From a virus, in the IMG/VR virus record IMGVR_UViG_3300006805_000092, positions 1 through 32,404 of that record: a stretch of DNA of 32,404 nt; one strand, written 5' to 3'. The position numbers were made by a program, and so were the translations under genes. Under the pieces are notes generated by a model. That model was not told the origin of the DNA and searched no databases. It was given only the letters and a program-made list of their open reading frames with translations. Below are positions 15,077-21,143 of the stretch, one piece after another (within the stretch, counting starts at the first letter, position 1; every line of letters starts with the position of its first letter).

Positions 15077-15933
15077 TGGCACGTTCTAAACAAGAAATTA
15101 GGGACTTTCTCAACAGCCAAGTTGGGCAAAAAGTGAATGCAAAAGCCGGTATCTACAACGGTCAATGTGTTTCACTCGTCAAGGCATTACTTGAGTTTTT
15201 GGGAGTAGAAAACCCATACGGTGCTCGTGGAAACGCTAAAGACGTTGGCGACACTCTATTAAGGCAAGGTATTGCTCAACAAGGTGCTGGCTGGCTAACA
15301 GTAGCCGTAAACCGAAGCATGGGTGTTATTGGTGGTGTGAACTATGGTCATATCTGGCTCGACCTTAAAAATGAAGCCAACTATGAGCAGAATGGTGCAA
15401 AAGCCTTGCACACCACAAAGAACACACGCCCAATTCAGCAAGCTCAGCAACTCATCAATCTTGATAAGTATGTTGCACCTGATGCACCACGTAAATCAAA
15501 CGAAGTGATTGCTAGCGAAGTTATTGCTGGGGCGTGGGGCAATGGCGATGACCGCAAGGCACGGCTTAAAGCGGCTGGCTACGATCCTGCTGTCATTCAG
15601 TCAATTGTTAATGGAAAAGTATCAGGTAGCAAGCCTGCACCAAAAGCAAGCAATGATGAAGTAGCACAGCAAGTAATCAACGGTGCTTGGGGTAACGGAG
15701 ACGACCGCAAAAATCGTTTGTCTGCTGCTGGTTATGACCCTGCAACCATTCAGGCACTCGTAAACAAAAAGCTTGGTGCTGGTAACACTGGTCGCAAGTC
15801 TAACGAAGAAATTGCGAACGAAGTTATTGCTATGAAGTGGGGCAAAGGTCAAGAGCGTAAGGATCGTCTAGCTCAGGCTGGCTATGACTACAACGCAGTA
15901 CAAGCAATTGTTAATCGAAAGTTAGGCTTCTAA
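15076..15933 (+). CDS. Endolysin: CHAP amidase/peptidase with three Cpl-7 repeats
   Basis: 285 residues. The N-terminal CHAP domain has the nucleophile in 'GQCVSLV' (Cys31) and the catalytic His in 'YGHIWLDL' (His92). Three Cpl-7 (CW_7) cell-wall-binding repeats follow at about 141-180, 191-232 and 242-285, each with the family pattern 'evI.g.WGnGddRk.rL.aAGYD...vQ.iVN'. Cpl-7 modules bind the peptidoglycan muropeptide rather than choline, which gives wide range among Gram-positive-type walls. There is no signal peptide, so a holin is needed; one is encoded next. Confidence 0.9.
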   Translation: MARSKQEIRDFLNSQVGQKVNAKAGIYNGQCVSLVKALLEFLGVENPYGARGNAKDVGDTLLRQGIAQQGAGWLTVAVNRSMGVIGGVNYGHIWLDLKNEANYEQNGAKALHTTKNTRPIQQAQQLINLDKYVAPDAPRKSNEVIASEVIAGAWGNGDDRKARLKAAGYDPAVIQSIVNGKVSGSKPAPKASNDEVAQQVINGAWGNGDDRKNRLSAAGYDPATIQALVNKKLGAGNTGRKSNEEIANEVIAMKWGKGQERKDRLAQAGYDYNAVQAIVNRKLGF

Positions 15934-16292
15934 TGTTTGCGGTATTTGCAGCTATTACAAACGCCCCTGTCGTAGTATTCTCGCTTGATTGGGCTATCGT
16001 AGTACAAATCTTGCTAGCAGTGGTTATGCCGTTGCTCGTGGGGCTTGTAACAAGCCGTGTAACAGCAGGAAACATCAAGGCATGGCTACTTGCTGGTCTC
16101 ACGCTTATTACATCGCTTCTGACAGGCATTGGCGGTGCAATAGCGACTGGCACACCATTTGATATTGGTTTGGCACTCCTAGCGGCTATACCAGCGTTTA
16201 TCGTATCGGTTGGTACTTACTACGGTCTTTGGAAACCTACCGGCATTGCAGGCAAGGTACAAGACATCGAAGCCACCACAATTACTGAATAA
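15933..16292 (+). CDS. Holin
   Basis: 119 residues with three hydrophobic segments (about 21-41, 49-70, 76-98) and a short charged C-terminus. It starts in a one-base overlap (TAATG) with the endolysin stop, the classic lysis-cassette arrangement. 'VVMPLLVGLVTSRVTAGNIKAWLLAGLTLI' has the style of actinophage holins (LydA-like). It should form the membrane lesion that frees the endolysin. Function rests on topology and context. Confidence 0.75.
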   Translation: MFAVFAAITNAPVVVFSLDWAIVVQILLAVVMPLLVGLVTSRVTAGNIKAWLLAGLTLITSLLTGIGGAIATGTPFDIGLALLAAIPAFIVSVGTYYGLWKPTGIAGKVQDIEATTITE

Positions 16293-16307
16293 ATTATTTA
16301 TTCAAAC

Positions 16308-16335
16308 AAAAACCACTCTAGCACGGTGGTTTTTT
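16308..16335 (+). terminator. Terminator of the lysis operon
   Basis: AAAAACCAC pairs with GTGGTTTTT around a 9-base loop and runs into T residues. The next promoter overlaps its end. Confidence 0.85.
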
Positions 16336-16336
16336 G

Positions 16337-16345
16337 TGTTATATT
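16337..16345 (+). promoter_or_regulatory. Extended -10 promoter for a leaderless gene
   Basis: TGT-TATATT, whose last base is 6 bases before the ATG at 16352. Confidence 0.65.
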
Positions 16346-16351
16346 CAATGT

Positions 16352-16528
16352 ATGAGCGAGCTATTGCATTCCACACCCGAAGAGAAGCCTACGGTAGACC
16401 GTACACATTTATCGAGTGAGCTTGCAAGCTTAGCACTGTCCTATGGCGTATATGATGCCTCTGGTGATACTTACGAAATTACTGAGCACCCTGATGATGA
16501 GAAGTGGCTTATCGTAAGCAATAACTAA
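16352..16528 (+). CDS. Small acidic protein, leaderless
   Basis: 58 residues starting 'MSELLHSTPEEKPTVDRTHL'. The start was chosen because a -10 box ends 6 bases upstream; an in-frame ATG at 16334 lies upstream of the likely transcription start. The product is acidic, ends 'DEKWLIVSNN', and has no recognised domain. It sits alone between two strong terminators, with its own promoter, as an independent transcription unit typical of phage morons. Confidence 0.65.
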   Translation: MSELLHSTPEEKPTVDRTHLSSELASLALSYGVYDASGDTYEITEHPDDEKWLIVSNN

Positions 16529-16530
16529 CC

Positions 16531-16561
16531 AAAAAGACCGCCCTCGCAAAGCGGTCTTTTT
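16531..16561. terminator. Bidirectional terminator
   Basis: AAAAAGACCGC (16531-16541) pairs with GCGGTCTTTTT (16551-16561). A tracts and T tracts flank both sides, so it can end both the small + strand gene and the antisense HNH gene that converges on it. Confidence 0.9.
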
Positions 16562-16601
16562 ATTGGTCCAGTATGTTTGTTTTCCTAAAACTGTATACCG
16601 T

Positions 16602-17000
16602 TTATGTTACAACACTTGGCTTCACTTGGTCAAGTGATTGGCTACCTTTTTTCTTATTGCAGTAAATACATGCAGGTTGCAGGTTATCTTGGCTGAAACG
16701 TAAGCTGGGCGTGTTTGAGCGAGGTATAACGTGGTCCAGTGTAAGGTTTTTTATCGTGAGCCGGTACGGACACCATTCATGTATTCGCAAATAGCAATAC
16801 CAAAAGCCCTCTTTATCTGGTGGGTTATTTCTGATCCATGTCTCACGAGTGAGTGCCCATTGCTTGGCATATTTACCATTTTGCTTGATGCTTCTGTTAC
16901 TGAAACTGTTTTTGGGGTTTTTCTTGCACATGTACGAGAAGTGCCCCATGCCACCGCAAAACTTGCAGGGCTTCTTTGGAAATCTGTCTATACCACTCAA
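16602..17000 (-). CDS. HNH endonuclease with N-terminal zinc knuckle, antisense
   Basis: 132 residues from a TTG start that follows GGGAGG at 5 bases. Residues 12-25 read 'CKFCGGMGHFSYMC', a CX2CX4HX4C zinc knuckle as in nucleic-acid-binding proteins. The HNH core follows: Cys69 and Cys77, 'LTLDHVIPRSNTP' (His90), 'FSQDNLQPACIYCNKKKG' (Asn106, Cys111, Cys114). The gene is inserted on the opposite strand between the lysis and packaging modules with its own promoter and terminator, the sign of a mobile homing-type gene. A role in DNA end formation beside the ParB/terminase genes is the alternative. Confidence 0.8.
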   Translation of the reverse strand: MSGIDRFPKKPCKFCGGMGHFSYMCKKNPKNSFSNRSIKQNGKYAKQWALTRETWIRNNPPDKEGFWYCYLRIHEWCPYRLTIKNLTLDHVIPRSNTPSLRFSQDNLQPACIYCNKKKGSQSLDQVKPSVVT

Positions 17001-17023
17001 TTTTACCTCCCTTGAATAACTAA

Positions 17024-17032
17024 ATTATACAC
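17024..17032 (-). promoter_or_regulatory. Promoter of the antisense HNH gene
   Basis: On the minus strand TATAAT (17029 down to 17024) is preceded by GTG. It is divergent from the ParB promoter only about 18 bases away, so the two polymerases would compete. Confidence 0.55.
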
Positions 17033-17044
17033 CCTAAATGCTTG

Positions 17045-17053
17045 TGTTATAAT
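17045..17053 (+). promoter_or_regulatory. Extended -10 promoter of the ParB-terminase operon
   Basis: TGT-TATAAT. The leader of about 55 bases contains a CGAG-CACTA-CTCG hairpin before the ribosome site GGGGAAG. Confidence 0.65.
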
Positions 17054-17113
17054 TACCACATAAACCAACCATACATATACGAGCACTACTCGGTTAAGAA
17101 AGGGGAAGATGGC

Positions 17114-17602
17114 ATGGCAGAGGTTACACATAAAGAGTTTGTTGCTGCAATCAGCGATTTAGTACCAAGTGAAAACAACCCACGTAAGATTGGTCGCAAA
17201 GCTTATGAGGCTTTGAAGAAATCACTTGAGGAATTCCCTGAGATGAAGCAGATACGCCCTGTGGTCATTGACGAACATAATAACGTTTTGGCAGGGCATC
17301 AACGCCTTTATGCCTTAGAAGATTTAGGTATCAGCGATGTGCTGGTATTGCAGGTATCGGGTCTAACCGAAAAGCAAAAGCGTGAGTTCATGATTAAAGA
17401 CAACGTGAGTGCTGGAGATTGGGACACCGACATTATTGCTAATCTTTGGGAGCTTGACGAGCTTGAAGATTTTGGCGTACCTGCATTCAAGTTGCCCGGC
17501 TCTGGTGGCAGTGGCGGCGGTAGCGGAAGTGCTTATAAAAACCACGAGGTAACATGCCCTGAGTGTGGGCATCATTTCGAGCTTTCGGAAGCTGACGATT
17601 AA
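17114..17602 (+). CDS. ParB-like nuclease-domain protein with C-terminal zinc ribbon
   Basis: 162 residues from the ATG at 17114, chosen for the GGGGAAG site and because the upstream frame crosses the leader. The N-terminal ParB/Srx domain shows 'LVPSENNPRKIGRKAYEALKKSLEEFPEMKQIRPVVIDE' and the 'AGHQRLYALEDLG' box (GxxR-like). The C-terminus carries a 'CPECGHHFEL' zinc-ribbon half. Phage ParB-like proteins of this type often neighbour methyltransferases or terminases and bind or nick DNA using CTP/ATP-type folds. Here it directly precedes the terminase genes, which suggests a packaging or DNA-marking role. Confidence 0.75.
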   Translation: MAEVTHKEFVAAISDLVPSENNPRKIGRKAYEALKKSLEEFPEMKQIRPVVIDEHNNVLAGHQRLYALEDLGISDVLVLQVSGLTEKQKREFMIKDNVSAGDWDTDIIANLWELDELEDFGVPAFKLPGSGGSGGGSGSAYKNHEVTCPECGHHFELSEADD

Positions 17603-17616
17603 GTAGGCTATTATCT

Positions 17617-18408
17617 ATGCCAAAAAAGGGTACTGAGACTAGCACTGCAAAGGTCGCTAAGACCAGCGATGCCGTTGTTAAGAACGCCCCAAAAAAGGCA
17701 AATGCTACCACTGTTAAGAAGCCTGTTAAGGCAAAAAAGCCACCTGCTAAGACCGCCAAAAAGAAAGTGAATAAAAAAGTTGTTCAACAACAAATCACCG
17801 ATGAAGCATTTGCCAAGTGGTTTTTCAAATTATCGTTTAAGCAGTTTGTAGAATTAACAAAAGACTGGAATGACGAAAACCTAAAAGTAAAGATACAGAT
17901 GCACGATAGTTACGATGCATGGCTCAATTACTTTAAGACACTTTCACCTAGCCAAATCAGGCTGTTAGCACAAACAGGGCTTGATATTCTACCCACTGAG
18001 GGGTATGCGGCACTCTCACGTTGGCATGATATTATTAGCAACCCATCACGAATTGATAAGATCCACCGCTCAGGACTTACGACCGGCAAAACCGATAAGA
18101 CAATTGTTGATTTCGCAAAAGCTAATGACCGCCTAGGGGTACTTGAAGCCATACGAGACCAGTTGGCACTTAAACTACAACAAGGTGCTGGTGCACGTGA
18201 TGCAGGGCAGTTATCGGCTCAAATGATGGAAGTGATGACCCAAATAGATATTCAAACCCGAAAGCAAGCCCCAAAGCCTGAAACACCGTTAGGCTCGCTG
18301 ATGTCTGATATTCCCGACATTAAACGAAAACGCCCAAGCAAGAACGGTGGTGGCTCACGCCACACAAGCTTTGCATCAAGAGTAACAATAGAGGACGTAG
18401 AGAAATAA
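17617..18408 (+). CDS. Terminase small subunit with histone-H1-like N-terminus
   Basis: 263 residues. Residues 1-58 are a lysine/alanine/proline-rich tail ('KKPVKAKKPPAKTAKKKVNK') like histone H1 C-termini. The folded part is helical, and residues about 185-230 ('NDRLGVLEAIRDQLALKLQQ' to 'DAGQLSAQMMEVMTQID') match the actinophage small-terminase pattern 'drl..L.alRd.La..l....rd.a.L...l..v...i'. It ends 1 base before the large subunit. The basic tail should bind DNA without sequence preference. Confidence 0.7.
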   Translation: MPKKGTETSTAKVAKTSDAVVKNAPKKANATTVKKPVKAKKPPAKTAKKKVNKKVVQQQITDEAFAKWFFKLSFKQFVELTKDWNDENLKVKIQMHDSYDAWLNYFKTLSPSQIRLLAQTGLDILPTEGYAALSRWHDIISNPSRIDKIHRSGLTTGKTDKTIVDFAKANDRLGVLEAIRDQLALKLQQGAGARDAGQLSAQMMEVMTQIDIQTRKQAPKPETPLGSLMSDIPDIKRKRPSKNGGGSRHTSFASRVTIEDVEK

Positions 18409-18409
18409 C

Positions 18410-19912
18410 ATGGCTAATACGAAAAAGAAGCGATACGGTAATCAGAAACCCCGACTAGACCAATTTACCAATGGTGATATTTGGCTTGCTGATAAAACAA
18501 TACGCCTCATGGAAGCATACGGCTGGAAGTTCCTAGAGTGGCAAAAGGCTATCATTTATCGTTGGCTGGCTGTTATTTATGATGAAGAGCAAGAGCAGTG
18601 GGTGTGGGCTAACCCGAAAGCTGGCTTGCTCGTGCCTCGCCAAAATGGTAAGACAGAAATCATTATTGCTCGAATTATCGGTGGTATGGTGTTCATGAAT
18701 GAAGCATTGATTTATACTGCCCATGCCGACAAAACTGTTGATGAAACAAAACGTCGTGTGCAACGCTTCTTTTACGATGCAAAGGCTGAGGTGCGTGATT
18801 TGCTTACTGATGAATTCGACAAAGAGCCAAAGAGCCTTGATTATGTTGAGTTGCGTGAGGGCGGTCGGTGCGTATTTCGTACCCGAACTCGTACTGGTGG
18901 ACTTGGTACAACCAATGATGCCCTTATTCTCGATGAAGCACAAGAAGAGACCGATGCACAGCAAGAAGCCCTATTGCCTACCATTTCAGCAGGTAAGAGC
19001 CAAAACCAACAAATCATTCGTGCCGGTACACCGCCTAGCGGTGGCGGCAATGGTACGGTATTTATTCGTATTAGGCAAAACGTTGTGGACGGCAAAGACC
19101 ATGAGACTTGCTGGCAAGAGTGGTCAGTTGAATTGCTTACCGATCCTAGCGATGAAGATGCGTGGTTTGCAACCAACCCTAGCCTTGGCTACCACCTAAT
19201 GATTACTGCGGTCCGAAATGAAGCAAAAGACATGGCAATCGACAGCTTTAACAAGATGCGTTTAGGCTGGATCGCTGGCGTAGAGAGTAAGCGAGCTATC
19301 ACTGATGGTCATTGGTCCGAACTCGCCATAAAGCCACCAAAGAAATTCAAAATGCCAGAAGATGCATCATACGTGTACGCAATTAAATTTGCCCCTGACG
19401 GCAGTGCGGTAAGCCTTGGCATTGGCGTTAATATGCCTGATGGCAAGGTACACGTTGAGATTATCGAGCGTAAGCCAATGAGTGCCGGTACGCACTGGCT
19501 TACTAACTGGCTATTCGATAAAAAGAAAAACAGGTGGCGTAAGGCATCTAAAATCATCATTGACGGTGCGAGTGGTACGCAATTGCTGGTTGAAGAGCTT
19601 ATACGTACTGACAGGCGTATTTCAAAGCGAATACTCACGCCTAACGTGCGTGAAGCAAGTGCAGCGTATGCATCGTTTCAAAATGCCGTAGAACACGCTG
19701 AGATAACCCACAGCGACCAATCAGGCTTGAATATGAGTATTAAGACGGTCAAGAAGCGTAGCATCGGCAAAGACGGTGCATTTGGCTATGCCAGTATGAA
19801 TAGCGAAATACAGAGCGACCCAACCGAATGCGTGGCTTTTTGCCAATATGGGGCAGTTCGTTTTAAAAATGTCCGTGTAGGTGGTGGAAGCAGTCAGCGT
19901 GTCATGTTATAG
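18410..19912 (+). CDS. terL: Terminase large subunit
   Basis: 500 residues with an ATPase and a nuclease domain. Walker A is 'VPRQNGKT' (75-82), the actinophage-style variant; Walker B is 'ALILDEAQ' (171-178) with the catalytic Glu. 'QQIIRAGTPPSGGGNGTVF' supplies the coupling motif. The nuclease half has 'YAIKFAPDGSAVSLGIG' and 'KIIIDGASGTQLLVEELI', providing acidic metal ligands. The motor pumps DNA through the portal. The preceding small subunit is separated by one base. It is remote from the portal gene, which is unusual. Confidence 0.95.
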   Translation: MANTKKKRYGNQKPRLDQFTNGDIWLADKTIRLMEAYGWKFLEWQKAIIYRWLAVIYDEEQEQWVWANPKAGLLVPRQNGKTEIIIARIIGGMVFMNEALIYTAHADKTVDETKRRVQRFFYDAKAEVRDLLTDEFDKEPKSLDYVELREGGRCVFRTRTRTGGLGTTNDALILDEAQEETDAQQEALLPTISAGKSQNQQIIRAGTPPSGGGNGTVFIRIRQNVVDGKDHETCWQEWSVELLTDPSDEDAWFATNPSLGYHLMITAVRNEAKDMAIDSFNKMRLGWIAGVESKRAITDGHWSELAIKPPKKFKMPEDASYVYAIKFAPDGSAVSLGIGVNMPDGKVHVEIIERKPMSAGTHWLTNWLFDKKKNRWRKASKIIIDGASGTQLLVEELIRTDRRISKRILTPNVREASAAYASFQNAVEHAEITHSDQSGLNMSIKTVKKRSIGKDGAFGYASMNSEIQSDPTECVAFCQYGAVRFKNVRVGGGSSQRVML

Positions 19913-19913
19913 T
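19905..19913 (+). promoter_or_regulatory. Extended -10 promoter at the end of terL
   Basis: TGT-TATAGT overlaps the terL stop codon. Its likely product is the short untranslated region 19920-20016, not a gene. Confidence 0.45.
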
Positions 19914-19919
19914 TATCAC

Positions 19920-20016
19920 TAGGGTTAAACGGAGTAAGACACGTTTAGCAATAGGCATACCTCCATTTGCCGACAATTACCACCGTGGGGTTATGAGCCT
20001 AGCAGGTGGTTTTTGT
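19920..20016 (+). ncRNA. Candidate small RNA with an anti-ribosome-site loop
   Basis: The stretch has no good coding frame but three foldable elements: TAAACG/CGTTTA (19926-19931 and 19942-19947), GGCA/TGCC (19954-19957 and 19968-19971) with the loop TACCTCCATT, and ACCACC/GGTGGT (19979-20010) followed by TTTTTGTTTT, a terminator. The loop is complementary to the AATGGAGG ribosome sites used at 7353, 20448, 23207 and 28309 and on the minus strand near 32225; for the gene at 23221 the match extends to 13 bases. Expression and activity are inferred. Confidence 0.4.
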
Positions 20017-20020
20017 TTTA
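19979..20020 (+). terminator. Terminator after terL or the small RNA
   Basis: ACCACC and GGTGGT enclose a 20-base loop, and a T-rich run follows directly. Confidence 0.65.
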
Positions 20021-20032
20021 CCTCTATGGGGC

Positions 20033-20061
20033 TTGACAAAAAGGCAACTGTGTGCTAATAT
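20033..20061 (+). promoter_or_regulatory. Consensus sigma-70-type promoter, leaderless
   Basis: TTGACA (20033-20038) is a perfect -35 box; 17 bases later stands TAATAT (20056-20061), preceded by TGC. The start codon follows 6 bases after the -10. This is the clearest promoter in the window. Confidence 0.85.
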
Positions 20062-20067
20062 ATAAAC

Positions 20068-20256
20068 ATGATTAATTCAATCAAAAACAAATACAACACA
20101 TTTACCCCCGGCGAATTCCTACCTATCTACGTAGATGGTAAACTTGCCAACCGTAACGCCTTTCACGCATACAAAGCTAAAACTACCCTTAAACTTATTG
20201 GTACAGCACTAGCCCCTGCCGCACATCGTATTGATGATTTCTTTGTAAATCACTAA
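20068..20256 (+). CDS. 62-residue basic protein, leaderless
   Basis: The product starts 'MINSIKNKYNTFTPGEFLPI' and is basic, with no family I recognise. A near-perfect promoter places the transcription start on the ATG, so it should be strong and leaderless. It sits alone just upstream of a candidate replication origin. This combination recalls an immediate-early phage protein or an initiator accessory, but there is no motif to confirm that. Confidence 0.65.
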   Translation: MINSIKNKYNTFTPGEFLPIYVDGKLANRNAFHAYKAKTTLKLIGTALAPAAHRIDDFFVNH

Positions 20257-20277
20257 GCCACCTCTGTTATTCAAGTC

Positions 20278-20332
20278 TTTTTATACACTATATAGAAATG
20301 TTTAATAAAACATTTTTACATACTATATAGAA
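20278..20332 (+). repeat. Two 20-bp direct repeats, each with a CTATATAG palindrome
   Basis: TTTTTATACACTATATAGAA (20278-20297) and TTTTTACATACTATATAGAA (20313-20332) differ at two positions and are 35 bp apart. Between them AAATGTTT-AATA-AAACATTT forms a perfect 8-bp stem. The AT-rich block precedes the DnaA-like boxes. Confidence 0.75.
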
Positions 20333-20364
20333 GCTACCCCTGTTACTATGTTCAATTGAGCACG

Positions 20365-20395
20365 TATTGCACATGTTTTGCACACGTTATTCACA
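20365..20395 (+). other. Candidate replication origin: three in-phase DnaA-like boxes
   Basis: TATTGCACA (20365-20373), TTTTGCACA (20376-20384) and TTATTCACA (20387-20395) are separated by exactly 2 bases, an 11-bp period. The third is a perfect match to the DnaA box consensus TTATnCACA, the second has one mismatch and the first has two. Two-base spacing of 9-mers is the geometry of cooperative DnaA arrays in bacterial oriC. An AT-rich repeat block lies immediately upstream. Confidence 0.5.
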
Positions 20396-20422
20396 ACTAG
20401 TTTGCTAATTAATTATGGTTGG

Positions 20423-20431
20423 TGGTATATT
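20423..20431 (+). promoter_or_regulatory. Extended -10 promoter after the candidate origin
   Basis: TGG-TATATT, followed by a strong AATGGAGGG ribosome site (20448-20456). Confidence 0.65.
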
Positions 20432-20462
20432 GAATATCAGACAAAGAAATGGAGGGTTTTAA

Positions 20463-20966
20463 ATGTCTTACAGTGTTGGTGAACAACGAAAACAAACAAT
20501 GATTAACAGATTAGGGGAAGCGGTTGCACTGATTGACGATCAGCGTTTTTTGCCATTCTATCGCTCTGTACAAATAAAGCTTGAGAAGCGTGGCAAAGCT
20601 GACGAATGGGGCAAAATGATTGCCCTTGCCAAGACCAAAGAGAATGCCAGCAGGTATTTCGCAAAGCTCTGCAAAATGGTCCGTGATGAAACGTACAAAT
20701 TTGTCGAGGCTGTTAAAGAGGTCAAGGCTGAGTTGCGACTATACGTGCACGACAAGCTTATCAAGTTCAAATTCGGCAAGTACCATAAGTTTTGGGTGCG
20801 TAAGGCTCAGGAATTCATCAACGTAAATGGCGAAAGTGGCTTTGTAGACCTGCTTGAATATGCCGAACGCAAAGGCATTAATCAAAAGCAGATGGCTACT
20901 GCATTGAAAAACTGCAAATCGCCAAAGCGATACTACAAAGAAAACATATTGGGGGCGGCACAATGA
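20463..20966 (+). CDS. Basic helical protein beside the candidate origin, unknown
   Basis: 167 residues, rich in Lys and Arg and mostly helical. The C-terminal part 'GFVDLLEYAERKGINQKQMATALKNC' resembles a helix-turn-helix or similar DNA-binding unit. No enzymatic motif is evident. It is the first gene after the DnaA-like boxes, driven by a good promoter and ribosome site, and overlaps the next small gene by ATGA. A replication-initiator or origin-binding role is possible from position alone. Confidence 0.6.
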   Translation: MSYSVGEQRKQTMINRLGEAVALIDDQRFLPFYRSVQIKLEKRGKADEWGKMIALAKTKENASRYFAKLCKMVRDETYKFVEAVKEVKAELRLYVHDKLIKFKFGKYHKFWVRKAQEFINVNGESGFVDLLEYAERKGINQKQMATALKNCKSPKRYYKENILGAAQ

Positions 20967-21142
20967 TCGATCTTGAAAAGCAGAAACGTATTGGCATCAA
21001 GCAAGCCAAAAAAACCATCGCTAATATTTATAAGCAAAAGCGAAGCGGTAAACTTACTCACGAGCAACAAAACGAGATTGCCCGACAGAATGAAATAATT
21101 GCTAGGTGGCAACGTACCAGTGCAAAAGGCTGGAAAATTTAG
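20963..21142 (+). CDS. 59-residue basic protein, unknown
   Basis: Starts in an ATGA overlap with the preceding gene and ends one base before the C5 methyltransferase start. It is helical and basic, opening 'MIDLEKQKRIGIKQAKKTIA' and closing 'RWQRTSAKGWKI'. The tight packing on both sides supports it as real. It could be a DNA- or RNA-binding small protein. No family is known. Confidence 0.7.
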   Translation: MIDLEKQKRIGIKQAKKTIANIYKQKRSGKLTHEQQNEIARQNEIIARWQRTSAKGWKI

Positions 21143-21143
21143 C

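Noticed and set aside
19920-20016. tRNA-like gene in the gap after terL
   Set aside because: No acceptor stem, anticodon arm or T-loop (GTTCRANNC) could be assembled; the hairpins fit a small RNA or terminator region.
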